Assembly: GCF_017315705.1 (NCBI RefSeq)
Contig: NZ_JAFLRF010000050.1
Span: 1 to 36,329 of the forward strand
Direction of reading: 5' to 3'
Length of the DNA: 36,329 bases
From: Trinickia mobilis
Lineage (GTDB): Bacteria; Pseudomonadota; Gammaproteobacteria; Burkholderiales; Burkholderiaceae
Part shown: positions 24,576 to 36,229 of the stretch, piece after piece
Layout: every line of letters begins with the position of its first letter
How positions within the stretch are numbered: position 1 is the stretch's first letter
Translations under genes and position numbers: made by a program
Notes under the pieces: model-generated
What the model saw: only the letters and a program-made list of their open reading frames with translations
Told to the model about the DNA's origin: nothing
Databases searched by the model: none

Positions 24576-25505
24576 TTAGAAGGCGACGGCGTCGGCACCC
24601 TTGAGTCCGAGCATCTGGCGCGCTTCGTCGGGTGTCGCAATCTCAAAGGACAGCTCCTCAAGAATCCGCTTTATCTTTCTCACCTGCTCGGCATTGGACT
24701 TTGCAACCTGGCCGCGGCTCAGATACAGGCTGTCTTCGAGGCCCACGCGAACGTTGCCGCCCATGATTGCGCCGTAAGTGAGCAATTGCATCTGATGCCG
24801 ACCCGCGCCGAGAATGGACCACTGATAGTCGTTGCCAAAGAGACGGTTTGCGGTCTGCCGCATGTAGGTGACGTTGTCCGGGTCGGGACCAATGCCACCA
24901 AGGATGCCGAAGATGGTCTGGATGAAGAAAGGCGGCTTGATAAGGCCAGCGTCGACAAAATGCGCGAGGTTGTACAGGTGACCCACGTCGTAGCACTCGA
25001 ACTCAAAGCGGGTGCCGCATCCTTCTCCCAGTTGTTTCAAGATGTGGGAGATGTCCCTGAAGGTGTTCCGGAAAATGGTGTCTTCGGTGCCCTCGACGTA
25101 CGGCTTTTCCCACGCGTGATTCCATTGCTGGATTTTCGACGCAGCCGGGTGAATGGAGAAGTTCATCGACCCCATGTTGAGCGACGCCATCTCCGGTTGC
25201 GCCAGCAGCGGGGCAGCCAACCGCTCCTCAAGAGTCATCCTGGTGCTGCCGCCGGTGGTGATGTTGATGACCGCGTTCGTCGCCTCTTTAATGTGCGGAA
25301 GGAACTGCATAAAGATGCTCGGGTCGGCGGAGGGTCTTCCGTCGATGGGGTCCCGCGCATGCAGATGCAGAATCGATGCGCCTGCGGCCGCGGCTTCGAT
25401 AGCCTGTCCTGCAATTTACGCCGGCGTCAGAGGCAAATAGGGGGACATGCTCGGCGTGTGGATTGCGCCGGTTACTGCGCACGTGACGATTACCTTGTTT
25501 CTCAT
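24576..25505 (-). pseudogene. BKACE (beta-keto acid cleavage enzyme) gene with premature stop
   Basis: The full frame, from ATG at 25505, would encode about 309 residues, the usual BKACE (DUF849) length. Codon 30 (25418-25416) is TAA, in the context SPYLPLTPA-stop-IAGQAIEAAAAG, where the family normally has Gln or Glu (CAA to TAA is a single change). After the stop the frame stays open and keeps ILHLHARDP, whose two His bind the catalytic metal in this family. A restart at Met66 (25310) would give 244 residues without these His, so it would be inactive. BKACE enzymes condense a beta-keto acid with acetyl-CoA to give acetoacetate and a new CoA ester. A sequencing error cannot be excluded; otherwise the gene is recently broken. 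First gene of the leftward set. Confidence 0.8.
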
Positions 25506-25740
25506 GATGTTACCGATGACTAAAAGTAAAAATGAGGCAGCGATGCGCGATTGGGCTCACTTCACCTCCGGGTATAAATGGGGCGGCCCGCCGGGTCTTG
25601 CTGTGTCGGTTGATTCACGTTTTCTCCATAGCGAGCTGGATTCGCTTGCTCCTGGGAATAGCGGCGCGCAATGCCAATACAACAGATGGACCAGGGGCCT
25701 GCGCGCCCGACGCGGCATCGGATGTCGGGCTGCGTTGTTG

Positions 25741-25760
25741 CTGACTGTACGTACGTTCAG
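25741..25760. promoter_or_regulatory. Probable TetR-family operator 1
   Basis: A 20-bp near-palindrome CTGAC-TGTACGTACG-TTCAG; 16 of 20 positions are symmetric around the central GTACGTAC. It lies between the BKACE gene and the TetR gene, where an autoregulating TetR repressor would bind. Confidence 0.6.
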
Positions 25761-25820
25761 GATTTTGGCGAATCGGGACTTTCCCTGGTATCCAGCCTCC
25801 TGGCGCGGACCGCGTAAAAT

Positions 25821-25839
25821 TGACTGTACGTTCGTTACG
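25821..25839. promoter_or_regulatory. Probable TetR-family operator 2
   Basis: TGACTGTACGTTCGTT repeats the first 16 bases of operator 1 (from 25742) with one change. It sits about 57 bases before the TetR start codon, where bound protein would block transcription of the regulator. Confidence 0.5.
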
Positions 25840-25895
25840 TTGATGGAGCCGTGCAGTACAATCGAAACGGTACTGAGAGCGAGGGAATGTAACTC

Positions 25896-26576
25896 ATGGG
25901 TCAAGCGGTAATACGCGAAAACAGGCGAGCGCGTGGCAAGGCGGAAACGAAGCCGGAAATTGAAAAACGCGAGCGGGTAATTCTCGCGGCCGAGCGGCTG
26001 TTCGCTCGCGAGGGCTATCACGGCGTCTCGATGCGTGATATCGCGAAGGAAGCTGACGTGGGGCTTCCGCTCATCGTTTACCACTTCGAAACGAAGCTCA
26101 GCCTCTACAGGTCAATTTTCGCGTATCGCAAGGCGTTGTTCGAGGAGCGTTTGGCTCAGCTCGAACAAATTGTCGACTTCGAGCAGCCGGACGTCCTGCT
26201 GAGAATCGCGACAGCCTTTGTGGCGCCCATCGTGAGGAGCTATGCAACTCCAGAGGGCAAGGATTATGCGCAACTCGTCGTGAGGGAAGCGTCTGACCCG
26301 CAGGAGGAAACCCGCGGCATTATTGAGGAATACTACGACCCCATCGCCAAGGCGTACATTGCAGCGATGAAGCAGGCGCTGCCTGATGCATCGGAAGAGT
26401 ATCTATGCTGGAGCTATCTGTTTGCGGTCGGCGCACTTGTCATGAGCGTGTTCGACCACCGCATCGGACGTCTTTCCGGTGGCGCATTTGGCAGCACTGA
26501 CGTCACGACAAAAGCGAAGATGCTCGCAGCGTTTATTGCTGAGGGGATTCGAGGGGGCGCAAAAAGTTTCGAGTAA
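25896..26576 (+). CDS. TetR/AcrR-family transcriptional regulator
   Basis: A 226-residue regulator. The DNA-binding helix-turn-helix is at about 24-70: RVILAAERLFAREGYHGVSM, then RDIAKEADVGLPLIVYHFET and KLSLY, the standard TetR pattern. The rest is a helical ligand-binding and dimer domain without a recognisable ligand motif. An AGGGA lies about ten bases before the ATG. It is transcribed away from the BKACE-cyclase-porin-OsmC-MFS set, with two operator-like sites in between, so it most likely represses both that set and itself until a pathway compound binds. The gene is intact even though its first target gene is broken. Confidence 0.9.
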   Translation: MGQAVIRENRRARGKAETKPEIEKRERVILAAERLFAREGYHGVSMRDIAKEADVGLPLIVYHFETKLSLYRSIFAYRKALFEERLAQLEQIVDFEQPDVLLRIATAFVAPIVRSYATPEGKDYAQLVVREASDPQEETRGIIEEYYDPIAKAYIAAMKQALPDASEEYLCWSYLFAVGALVMSVFDHRIGRLSGGAFGSTDVTTKAKMLAAFIAEGIRGGAKSFE

Positions 26577-26650
26577 AAACCGGTGCATCGTCCCAATCAA
26601 GGAGCAGTGCATCGACGCTTGACTCAATCCCGAGCCAAAGGACCTCGCGG

Positions 26651-26964
26651 CGCAGTACGCAATACTTGGTGACAGGGACCGGCCTTATTACGAACATCGA
26701 TTGGCTGCCTGACCGCTCGCAATTATCGGCTACTGACGAATGGACCTTTGGATTCAACCCTGCTCGCGGTGCGCTGACCTCTACGGGAAGCCCGCGGCCG
26801 AGCCTCCGCACCAGGACCTCACGCTCAACGACGCCGGCGCGGTGAAAGATGCGCGAGTAGAAGAGCACTACACCTGCGTTCGGTGCCGCGCGGTGTTTGC
26901 GCGGATTCTTGCCGGGCCACCGACGCGGCAGATTTGGATGCTGCTGAACGCCGGCCAGCATTGA
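26651..26964 (+). pseudogene. Small hypothetical gene relic with a frameshift
   Basis: One frame reads ...SATDEWTFGFNPARGALT then STGSPR and soon hits a stop. A second frame continues with DAGAVKDARVEEHYTCVRC then RAVFARILAGPP and QIWMLLNAGQH before a stop at 26964. Together they look like one small protein with a CxxC (TCVRC) and a conserved tail, split by a frameshift near 26790-26800. I recall similar small Burkholderiales proteins but cannot name them. The 5' end is not defined. Confidence 0.4.
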
Positions 26965-27127
26965 CGCAATGTTGGCGCACGCTCGGATGCGCCGGATTTG
27001 GCAGCGCCCCATGCCCGACGTCGATTTGGATTTGCTCGGCGCTCATCTCGTTAAACGTCTGGATTCGAGCGGGCAAACAGTCATCCCAAAGTTAGTCTCG
27101 TTGTAGTGGGTGCCGGAGATATGACTG

Positions 27128-27343
27128 CAGCAGTCCGGCGATGTTTTCCCGTCCCACGGGATTTGCGCTGTGCACGGAAAGTACGATGTCGCCGGGAATA
27201 AAATGGCCACCGGCGTCAAGGTCCATTTCTATCAGTCGCTTGACCACGGCCATGGCGGTATCGTCGCCACCGAGGTCTGGTCGAACGATATTTCGAACGG
27301 ACAGCAGCGCGTCGACGAGTCGTCCATGAGCCCGCGCTATTAA
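27128..27343 (+). pseudogene. 3' remnant of an unrecognised gene
   Basis: An open frame right after a stop codon encodes SGDVFPSHGICAVHGKYDV, AGNKMATGVKVHFYQSLDH and GHGGIVATEVWSNDISNGQQ, ending SMSPRY-stop. Composition and codon use look like real protein, but there is no ATG or ribosome site at the front, so it is probably the tail of a gene whose 5' part was lost. Function unknown. Confidence 0.35.
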
Positions 27344-27376
27344 TAGAAAAGACCCATAAATTTCCCAACTTATGGG
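27341..27376 (-). terminator. Rho-independent terminator of gyrB
   Basis: On the minus strand CCCATAA (27376-27370) pairs with TTATGGG (27359-27353) across a 10-base loop. A T-rich stretch follows (TCTTTTCTATT). It lies 40 bases after the gyrB stop. The stem is short and AT-containing, so it is moderate in strength. Confidence 0.65.
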
Positions 27377-27415
27377 CCTCAGATTCTCAGGTTATGCGCC
27401 TATCTACAAACAACC

Positions 27416-29908
<2,493 letters not shown>

Positions 29909-29959
29909 TCACTGCTGCGTTACTGCTCGGGACTTCTTTCAGGAATCGCGAAGGGCGCA

Positions 29960-29989
29960 TAAAAACGCCAAAGGGGCGCTGCGCCCCTT
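29960..29989 (-). terminator. Rho-independent terminator of dnaN
   Basis: AAGGGGCG (29971-29978) pairs with CGCCCCTT (29982-29989) over a 3-base loop. On the minus strand it is followed after a few bases by TTTTT (29964-29960). It sits between the dnaN stop and gyrB, so gyrB likely has its own promoter or depends on read-through. Confidence 0.75.
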
Positions 29990-30013
29990 GGTGTGTTCTT
30001 ATTGTTGGCCGCG

Positions 30014-31117
30014 TCAGATGCGCATTGGCATCACCACATACTTGAACTCGTCGTTCTCGGGAATGGTGATCAGGGCGCTGGAGCTCGCGTCGCCGACGCT
30101 CACTTGCAGCATGTCGACCTTCAGGTTCGCGAGCACGTCGAGCAGATACGTGACGTTGAACCCCATGTCGACGGTGTCGCCCTGATAGGCGATTTCCAGT
30201 TCTTCCTGCGCTTCTTCCTGATCGGCGTTGGTCGACATGATCTTGAGCTGGCCGGGCTCCATGATGCAGCGCACGCCCTTGAACTTGTCGGACGTCAGAA
30301 TCGCCGCGCGCTGCAGCGAGCGCTGCAGTTCGTCGCGGCCGATCAGGAACGTGTTCTTGTGCGACTTCGGGATCACGCGCTGGAAGTCGGGGAACTTGCC
30401 TTCGACGAGCTTCGACACCAGCTCGACCTGGCCGAACGTGAACTTGACCTGCGTCGGCGCGATGTCGATCTTCAGCGTGTCGTCGATGTCTTCGAGCAGG
30501 CGCTGCAGCTCGAGAATCGTCTTGCGCGGAATGATCACTTCCTGGCGGGGGAAGTCGCCGTCGATCTTCATCGACGAGTACGCGAGCCGGTGGCCGTCGG
30601 TCGCGACCGCCATCAGCGTGCTGCCGTCGACCACCAGCAGCATCCCGTTCAGGTAATAGCGGATGTCCTGCTGCGCCATCGCGAAGTGAACCATGCCGAG
30701 CAACTGGCGGAAAGTCTTCTGCGGAACCGACAGGTTCGCGCCGAAGTCCTTGGCTTGAGCTACGGTCGGGAACTCGTCTGCGGCAAGCGTCTGAAGGGCA
30801 AAGCGGCTCTTGCCGGATTGCACGGTCAGGCGTTTATCGGAGAGGGTCAGGCTCACCTGGCCATCGGGCATCGCGCGCAGAATATCGAGCAGCTTGCGCG
30901 CCGCCACCGTGGTGGCGACCGATTCGCCGCCGACGCCGAAATCGGCGCGGGTGGTGATCTGAAGTTCGAGGTCCGTGGACAAGAACGACACATCGGGGCC
31001 GTTCTTGGTGATCAGCAGATTGGCGAGGATCGGCAACGTGTGGCGGCGTTCGACTATGCCGCTTACGGTTTGCAGCGGCCTAAGGAGGTTATCTCGTTCG
31101 GTCTTGACCAGTTGCAT
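30014..31117 (-). CDS. dnaN: DNA polymerase III beta subunit (sliding clamp)
   Basis: A 367-residue protein, the normal beta-clamp length. It dimerises into a ring that tethers replicative polymerases to DNA. It starts MQLVKTERDNLLRPLQTVSG with GAAGGA upstream of the ATG at 31117. Family segments include LPILANLLI, GRDELQRSLQRAAILTS and the terminal YVVMPMRI, the C-terminal strand next to the partner-binding pocket. The upstream in-frame extension to 31282 lacks a ribosome site and is not used. It follows dnaA by 362 bases. Confidence 0.98.
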   Translation of the reverse strand: MQLVKTERDNLLRPLQTVSGIVERRHTLPILANLLITKNGPDVSFLSTDLELQITTRADFGVGGESVATTVAARKLLDILRAMPDGQVSLTLSDKRLTVQSGKSRFALQTLAADEFPTVAQAKDFGANLSVPQKTFRQLLGMVHFAMAQQDIRYYLNGMLLVVDGSTLMAVATDGHRLAYSSMKIDGDFPRQEVIIPRKTILELQRLLEDIDDTLKIDIAPTQVKFTFGQVELVSKLVEGKFPDFQRVIPKSHKNTFLIGRDELQRSLQRAAILTSDKFKGVRCIMEPGQLKIMSTNADQEEAQEELEIAYQGDTVDMGFNVTYLLDVLANLKVDMLQVSVGDASSSALITIPENDEFKYVVMPMRI

Positions 31118-31479
31118 AGGGTTCCTTCGTTGATGTGACGGCCTGCGCGCCTCGCTCGGCAGCTTTGGTGACTTCCTGCTGGGTCCTGCTTGGTCCTTTT
31201 TACGTGCGGCGCCGGCGCCCCCGCCCACGCACCGTTTACGTCTCGCCGCTTTCGTTTCGCGCTCGTCCAGCCCCTCATCCAACCGCTCAGTTAGCCGGCC
31301 AGCCGGATTTGTCTGGAGAATCGCGAAACCCGCCCGCGGCCGCCGGGCGGTTAAACCTATATTGTGCCTGAAAACGGAACCGCTCCATTAAGATCGGGTC
31401 GTTTTGCGAAACAAACAGATGTCCAAATGCCCTTTTTTGGGCGGCGGGGATCCGGCGACCGGCTTCCAGCCGCCGGCAC
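31118..31479. other. dnaA-dnaN intergenic region
   Basis: 362 bases with no gene. It contains a GC-rich hairpin CCGCCCG-N7-CGGGCGG (31330-31350), followed on the minus strand by GTTTCG, and a small inverted repeat GCCC-TTTTTT-GGGC (31429-31442). Neither is a clear terminator, so dnaN may be partly co-transcribed with dnaA. A minus-strand ATATAG around 31360 could be a weak -10 element of a dnaN promoter. Confidence 0.45.
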
Positions 31480-33039
31480 TCAGCCCTTCAACGTTTGCTC
31501 GAGCACGTGCAACTCGTGATTCAACTGCGCGTCCTTGCTGCGTTCGTCGGCGATCTTGCGCACCGCGTGCAGCACGGTGGTGTGGTCGCGCCCGCCGAAC
31601 AGCTCGCCGATCTCCGGCAGGCTCTTCTGCGTCAACTCCTTCGCGAGATACATCGCGATCTGCCGCGGCCGCGCGATGTTCGCCGGACGCTTCTTCGAAT
31701 ACATGTCGGCGACCTTGATGTTGTAAAAGTCGGCGACCGTCTTCTGAATGTTTTCGACCGAAATCTGCCGGTTCTGAACCGTCAGCAGATCTTTGAGCGC
31801 TTCTTTGGTCAGCTCGATCGAGATCTCGCGGCCGTGGAACTTCGAGTACGCGAGGATCTTGCGCAGCGCGCCTTCGAGCTCGCGCACGTTCGAGCGCAGG
31901 TGCTTCGCGACGAAGAACGCGACGTCCTCCGACAGGCTCACGCCCTCCGACGCCGCCTTGCGCATCAGAATCGCGACGCGCATCTCCAGCTCGGGCGGCT
32001 CGATCGCGACCGTCAGGCCGGAGTCGAAACGCGAGATCAGGCGATCGTCGATGCCCGAGATTTCCTTCGGGTAGGTATCGCTCGTGATGATCACCTGCGC
32101 CTTGTTCGCGACGAGCGCCTCGAACGCGTAGAAGAATTCCTCTTGCGTGCGCGACTTGCCGGAGAAGAACTGGATATCGTCGATGAGCAGCAGGTCGAGC
32201 GAGTGGTAGTAGCGCTTGAAATCGTCGAACGCCTTGCGCTGGTACGCCTTCACGACGTCGGACACGTATTGTTCCGCATGGATGTAGCGAATCCGCGCGC
32301 CCGCCTTGTCCATCAGCAACTGGTTGCCGATCGCGTGGATCAGGTGCGTCTTGCCGAGGCCCACCCCGCCGTACAGGAAGAGCGGGTTGTATGAGACGCC
32401 GGGGTTGTCGGCGACCTGGATCGCCGCCGCGCGCGCGAGCTGGTTCGCCTTGCCGGTGACGAAGTTGTCGAACGTCAGCACCGGGTTGAGCTTCGAGCGC
32501 TCGTACATCGAGTCGGATTCGGCGCTGCCCGGCGCGTTGCCGGAACCCGGGCGCCACGTGCGGCGCCCGGCAGCGGCTTCGTTCGCGTCGAGGCTCGGGA
32601 GGTCGAGGTCGGCGGCATCGTCGGCCGCGCTCCCGCCGCCGATCTTTTGCGCCCGGGCGGCCTGCACTGCGCTGACGGCGGCATCGACCGCCGCCGCGCC
32701 CGTGCGGCTCACGATCGCGGACGCCGGCGAGCGCGGCACGCCGGCAGGCGGCGCAGACGCGCTCGATGCGCCAACCGGCCCGCGCATGCCGGCTTTCGGA
32801 TCGAGAACAAACTGGACTTCGACCGGCGCCTGCCAGAAATCGCGGGCCATATCGGAGATGCGGCCGGAAAACTGGCTCTTGACCCAGTCGAGTTTGAAGC
32901 GGTTCGGCGCGGCGATGGACAAAGTGTTCGCGGCGGCGTCGAAGGCGACCGGGGCCAACGGTTTGATCCACGTCACGTACTGCTGGGGCGTCAACTCACG
33001 CTCCAGCAGTGCGGAACAGTGTTGCCAGAATTCGTTCAT
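31480..33039 (-). CDS. dnaA: Chromosomal replication initiator DnaA
   Basis: A 519-residue AAA+ initiator that binds DnaA boxes at oriC and opens the duplex. Domain I starts [21 protein letters not shown] long Ala/Pro-rich linker follows (about 85-180). The ATPase domain has Walker [13 protein letters not shown] (about 222-233) and Walker [11 protein letters not shown] (about 282-291), and the DNA-binding domain IV has [15 protein letters not shown] near 482-496. The ATG at 33039 is preceded directly by an in-frame TTG that could also initiate. The ribosome site is weak, as is common for dnaA. The gene is divergent from rpmH across the putative origin. Confidence 0.98.
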   Translation of the reverse strand: MNEFWQHCSALLERELTPQQYVTWIKPLAPVAFDAAANTLSIAAPNRFKLDWVKSQFSGRISDMARDFWQAPVEVQFVLDPKAGMRGPVGASSASAPPAGVPRSPASAIVSRTGAAAVDAAVSAVQAARAQKIGGGSAADDAADLDLPSLDANEAAAGRRTWRPGSGNAPGSAESDSMYERSKLNPVLTFDNFVTGKANQLARAAAIQVADNPGVSYNPLFLYGGVGLGKTHLIHAIGNQLLMDKAGARIRYIHAEQYVSDVVKAYQRKAFDDFKRYYHSLDLLLIDDIQFFSGKSRTQEEFFYAFEALVANKAQVIITSDTYPKEISGIDDRLISRFDSGLTVAIEPPELEMRVAILMRKAASEGVSLSEDVAFFVAKHLRSNVRELEGALRKILAYSKFHGREISIELTKEALKDLLTVQNRQISVENIQKTVADFYNIKVADMYSKKRPANIARPRQIAMYLAKELTQKSLPEIGELFGGRDHTTVLHAVRKIADERSKDAQLNHELHVLEQTLKG

Positions 33040-33238
33040 CAAGGTGCTATCGTTTTTTAGTGCACGACTGCCCGCCGCCGCTTCTGTCGCGCGTGCGCAA
33101 CAGGACCCTGAACGGCAATGCGGACACGCTCCGGAGGCCTGTGCGGCAAGGGTTTGCGGCGGACAAGCGGGCCGAAGCGGCGTGCTGGATTCTTTGGATA
33201 AGGCGAGATTCTACCGCCAAAAACGTGTGCCAAGTAAG

Positions 33239-33247
33239 TTATCCACA
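33239..33247 (+). promoter_or_regulatory. Consensus DnaA box
   Basis: Exact TTATCCACA in the dnaA-rpmH gap. It may act in origin firing and in dnaA autoregulation. Confidence 0.85.
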
Positions 33248-33337
33248 GGGCCGGATCAGCAGCTCGACCGCCGCGTGACACCCTGCGCGACACCTTTTCG
33301 TAAGCCTGGCGAGCCTGTGGACCGCTGCCCTAAAGTA

Positions 33338-33366
33338 TTGACGGCCAAGAGAAAACCAGTTTAAAT
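33338..33366 (+). promoter_or_regulatory. Sigma-70-type promoter of rpmH
   Basis: TTGACG (33338-33343), a 17-base spacer and TTAAAT (33361-33366), about 94 bases before the rpmH ATG. The -35 box is close to consensus; the -10 box matches four of six. Confidence 0.6.
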
Positions 33367-33459
33367 AACGGGTTCCGCGAAAGCGAAAACCAATTTTGAA
33401 CCTCGGGCCATTGCACTCGGCAGTGCGCGTGCGGACCATCTCAATCAAGTGAGAGCAAC

Positions 33460-33594
33460 ATGAAACGTACTTACCAACCTTCCGTGACGCGCCGCAAACG
33501 CACCCATGGCTTCCGTGTGCGCATGAAGACCGCCGGCGGCCGCAAAGTGATCAACGCTCGCCGCGCGAAGGGCCGCAAGCGCCTCGCCATCTAA
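33460..33594 (+). CDS. rpmH: 50S ribosomal protein L34
   Basis: A 44-residue basic protein, [35 protein letters not shown] and AKGRKRLAI, the textbook L34 sequence for this group. It is part of the large ribosomal subunit. GAGAG lies upstream of the ATG. First gene of the rpmH-rnpA-yidD-yidC operon next to the origin. Confidence 0.98.
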
Positions 33595-33609
33595 GGCAAG
33601 CTGCGCGCC

Positions 33610-34101
33610 GTGTCCGCCGCCTGCGGCAACGCGGGGGCCGGCAATGCGCCGCAGGGCTCGGTTCCGTTGCGAGCGCAAGCCGCCTTCCCCAAAGCCGCGA
33701 GGCTTCTGAAAACGGATGAATTTTCATCCGTTTTTCGTTTGCGCCCTTGGCGGCGGTCGGCGCACTTCGTGGTCTATGCCCGGCCGACGGGCAACGAAGC
33801 ACGGCTCGGGCTCGTGATCGGCAAGAAGTACGCGCCGCGCGCAGCCACGCGCAACCTGGTGAGGCGCATCGCGCGCGAAGCGTTTCGCACGCGCCGCGCC
33901 GATTTCGGCGGCTGGGACGTTTTGGTGCGGCTGCATACGCGCTTCGACAAGAAGGCGCTGCCGAGCGCCGCGTCGGTGTCGCTGAAGGCGTTGTGCCGCA
34001 GCGAGATCGATGAGCTGCTCGGCAAGGCGGCGCGGGAAATCGCCAAGCGCCAGGCCGTGCCGCCCGCCGGTGCGGCAACGGGAGCGAGCGCGATGGATTG
34101 A
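33610..34101 (+). CDS. rnpA: Ribonuclease P protein component
   Basis: The protein subunit of RNase P, which assists the RNA enzyme in trimming tRNA 5' leaders. Core segments are [47 protein letters not shown] (the RNR motif that contacts RNA) and [13 protein letters not shown]. With the GTG start at 33610 it is 163 residues; a TTG at 33667 would give 144 and is also plausible, since family homology begins near [11 protein letters not shown]. It begins 15 bases after rpmH. The C-terminal tail (Ala/Pro-rich) is longer than in enteric forms. Confidence 0.95.
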   Translation: MSAACGNAGAGNAPQGSVPLRAQAAFPKAARLLKTDEFSSVFRLRPWRRSAHFVVYARPTGNEARLGLVIGKKYAPRAATRNLVRRIAREAFRTRRADFGGWDVLVRLHTRFDKKALPSAASVSLKALCRSEIDELLGKAAREIAKRQAVPPAGAATGASAMD

Positions 34102-34221
34102 CGGTCCCAGCGCCGCCGCATTCGCCCGATGCGCGCGGTTCCGGGACAGGCTGGCCGGAGATTGCCGACGGCCAGCTCGATTGCTTGTAGCGGAGGGGCG
34201 GCGCGCCACGCCGCCATTGCC

Positions 34222-34452
34222 ATGCGAACGGTACTGCTAGCGTTACTGCGCTTCTACAAGATTGCCCTGAGCCCCATGCTCGGCGACCGCTGCCGCTTTT
34301 ACCCTTCTTGTTCTGAATACGCGCGCGAAGCAATCCAGTATCATGGCGCCGCGCGCGGGACTTACCTCGCCGCCCGGCGCCTTTGCCGCTGTCATCCGTT
34401 TTCCGCGGGTGGGATCGATCTCGTGCCGCCCCCTACCTCTGAAAAGCGCTGA
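34222..34452 (+). CDS. yidD: Membrane protein insertion efficiency factor YidD
   Basis: A 76-residue protein with the family core [40 protein letters not shown] and [18 protein letters not shown], including the conserved cysteines. YidD associates with the inner face of the membrane and aids YidC/Sec insertion. The ATG at 34222 matches the usual N-terminus ([13 protein letters not shown]); the best purine-rich stretch (GGAGGGG) is about 20 bases upstream, farther than normal. It lies 120 bases after rnpA and 30 before yidC. Confidence 0.95.
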   Translation: MRTVLLALLRFYKIALSPMLGDRCRFYPSCSEYAREAIQYHGAARGTYLAARRLCRCHPFSAGGIDLVPPPTSEKR

Positions 34453-34482
34453 AGCGCCGCTCCATCGATACTGAGACAACGC

Positions 34483-36153
34483 ATGGATATCAAACGCACC
34501 GTCCTATGGGTGATCTTCTTCATGTCAGCGGTCATGTTGTTCGACAACTGGCAACGCGACCATGGACGTCCGTCGATGTTCTTCCCGAACACCACGCATA
34601 CGCAGACTGCGGCCGGCGCGGCATCGGGAACGACACCCGGCACGCAAGCCTCCGATCTGCAGACGGCAAGCGCCGCGGCCGCCGCTGCCGCGCCCGGCAC
34701 GGCGCCGCAGCAGGCGCCCCAGGCGGCGCAACTGATCCGCTTCAGCACCGACGTCTATGACGGCGAGATCGATACGCGCGGCGGCACGCTGTCGAAGCTG
34801 ACGCTCACCAAGCGCGGCGGCGCGAACCAGCCGGATCTGAACATCACGCTGTTCGACCACACGGCCGATCACACGTATCTGGCGCGAACCGGCTTGATCG
34901 GCGGCGATTTCCCGAATCACGACGACATCTTCACGCCGGTCGCAGGCCCCCGCACGCTGACCGACGACCAGAAGACGCTCGCGCTCAGCTTCGAATCGCC
35001 GGTCAAGGGCGGCGTGAAGGTCGTGAAGACCTACACCTTCACGCGCGGCAGCTACGTGATCGGCGTGAATACGAAGATCGAGAACGTCGGCACGACGCCC
35101 GTCACGCCGACCGCCTACATGGAACTCGTGCGCGACAGCCAGCCGGTGGAAACGCCGCGCTTCTCGCACACGTTCATCGGGCCGGCCGTCTACACGAGCG
35201 AGCACCACTTCCAGAAGCTCACGTTCAGCGATGTCGACAAGAACAAGCAGGACTACGCGACCTCGGCGAACAACGGCTGGATCGCGATGGTGCAGCATTA
35301 CTTCGCGTCGGCGTGGATTCCGCAGGAAGGCGCGCAGCGCAGCATCTACGTGCAGAAGATCGATCCGAACCTGTACCGCGTCGGCGTCCAGCAGCCGCTG
35401 AAGACGATCGCCCCGGGCCAGTCGGAAGACGTCAACGCACGCCTCTTCGCCGGTCCGGAAGAAGAGCGCATGCTGGAAGGCATTGCGCCGGGCCTCGAAC
35501 TGGTGAAGGACTACGGCTGGGTCACGATCATCGCGAAGCCGCTCTTCTGGCTGCTCGAGAAGATTCATACGTACGTCGGCAACTGGGGCTGGTCGATCGT
35601 CCTGCTCACGCTCTTGATCAAGGCGGTGTTCTTCCCGCTGTCTGCGGCGAGCTACAAGTCGATGGCGCGCATGAAGGAAATCACGCCGCGCATGCAGGCG
35701 CTGCGCGAACGCCTCAAGAGCGATCCGCAGAAGATGAATTCCGCGCTGATGGAGCTGTACAAGACCGAGAAGGTCAACCCGTTCGGCGGCTGTCTGCCGG
35801 TCGTCGTGCAGATTCCGGTGTTCATCTCGCTGTACTGGGTGCTGCTGTCGTCGGTGGAAATGCGCGGCGCGCCGTGGATTCTGTGGATTCAGGACTTGTC
35901 GCAGCAAGACCCGTTCTTCATCCTGCCGGTGCTGATGGCCGTGTCGATGTTCGTGCAGACGCGCCTGAACCCGACGCCGCCGGACCCCGTGCAAGCCAAG
36001 ATGATGATGTTCATGCCGATTGCGTTCTCGGTCATGTTCTTCTTCTTCCCGGCGGGCCTCGTGCTGTACTACGTCGTGAACAATGTGCTGTCGATCGCCC
36101 AGCAGTACTACATCACGCGGATGATGGGCACGGCGAAGAAGAAGCCGGCCTGA
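34483..36153 (+). CDS. yidC: Membrane protein insertase YidC
   Basis: A 556-residue inner-membrane insertase. It has an N-terminal transmembrane helix ([20 protein letters not shown]), an Ala/Gln-rich linker (about 45-85), a large periplasmic beta domain (about 85-340), and then the conserved five-helix region from [20 protein letters not shown] on. This includes [20 protein letters not shown] (with the hydrophilic-groove Arg just before, in the [11 protein letters not shown] context) and [20 protein letters not shown]. The C-terminus is Lys-rich (TAKKKPA). It folds and inserts membrane proteins alone or with SecYEG. It is complete and typical for a beta-proteobacterium. Confidence 0.98.
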   Translation: MDIKRTVLWVIFFMSAVMLFDNWQRDHGRPSMFFPNTTHTQTAAGAASGTTPGTQASDLQTASAAAAAAAPGTAPQQAPQAAQLIRFSTDVYDGEIDTRGGTLSKLTLTKRGGANQPDLNITLFDHTADHTYLARTGLIGGDFPNHDDIFTPVAGPRTLTDDQKTLALSFESPVKGGVKVVKTYTFTRGSYVIGVNTKIENVGTTPVTPTAYMELVRDSQPVETPRFSHTFIGPAVYTSEHHFQKLTFSDVDKNKQDYATSANNGWIAMVQHYFASAWIPQEGAQRSIYVQKIDPNLYRVGVQQPLKTIAPGQSEDVNARLFAGPEEERMLEGIAPGLELVKDYGWVTIIAKPLFWLLEKIHTYVGNWGWSIVLLTLLIKAVFFPLSAASYKSMARMKEITPRMQALRERLKSDPQKMNSALMELYKTEKVNPFGGCLPVVVQIPVFISLYWVLLSSVEMRGAPWILWIQDLSQQDPFFILPVLMAVSMFVQTRLNPTPPDPVQAKMMMFMPIAFSVMFFFFPAGLVLYYVVNNVLSIAQQYYITRMMGTAKKKPA

Positions 36154-36229
36154 CACGACGGCCGTTGCCGGCGGGTAGACGGTGGGCCGTCTGCCTGCTG
36201 CAACGGTTTCGCGTAGCAACAAATAAAAG

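Larger units (their letters stand above)
25506..25895. other. Divergent promoter region, BKACE / TetR
   Basis: 390 bases without a supported gene. It contains two related operator-like sites (25741-25760 and 25821-25839) 79 bases apart. TACAAT at 25857-25862 could be the -10 box of the TetR gene, in which case the second site would overlap its -35 region. The leftward promoter was not located with confidence. Confidence 0.55.
26577..27415. other. Decayed region between the TetR gene and gyrB
   Basis: 839 bases without an intact recognisable gene. It has a frameshifted small-gene relic (26651-26964), a 45-codon open frame from ATG 26969 to 27106 that I do not recognise, a start-less coding remnant (27128-27343) and the gyrB terminator (27341-27376). 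The clustering of broken frames suggests old insertions or deletions next to the core genome. Confidence 0.5.
33040..33459. other. oriC: Putative chromosomal origin oriC (dnaA-rpmH gap)
   Basis: A 420-bp intergenic region between divergent dnaA and rpmH. One perfect DnaA box TTATCCACA lies at 33239-33247. A one-mismatch box lies on the other strand at 33193-33201 (TTATCCAAA), and a weaker TGTGGACCG at 33316-33324. An AT-richer stretch around 33331-33395 could serve as the unwinding element. The number of boxes is small, so further initiator sites may lie elsewhere. Confidence 0.6.

Noticed and set aside
26969-27106. 45-codon open frame with a plausible-looking protein sequence
   Set aside because: No ribosome site or recognisable family, and it sits among relics; mentioned only as part of the decayed region.
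31429-31442. GCCC-TTTTTT-GGGC as a dnaA terminator
   Set aside because: The stem is only four base pairs and no U-run follows on the minus strand.
31495-32394. Plus-strand open frame opposite dnaA
   Set aside because: Antisense to the conserved DnaA ATPase and DNA-binding domains; composition is typical of a shadow frame.
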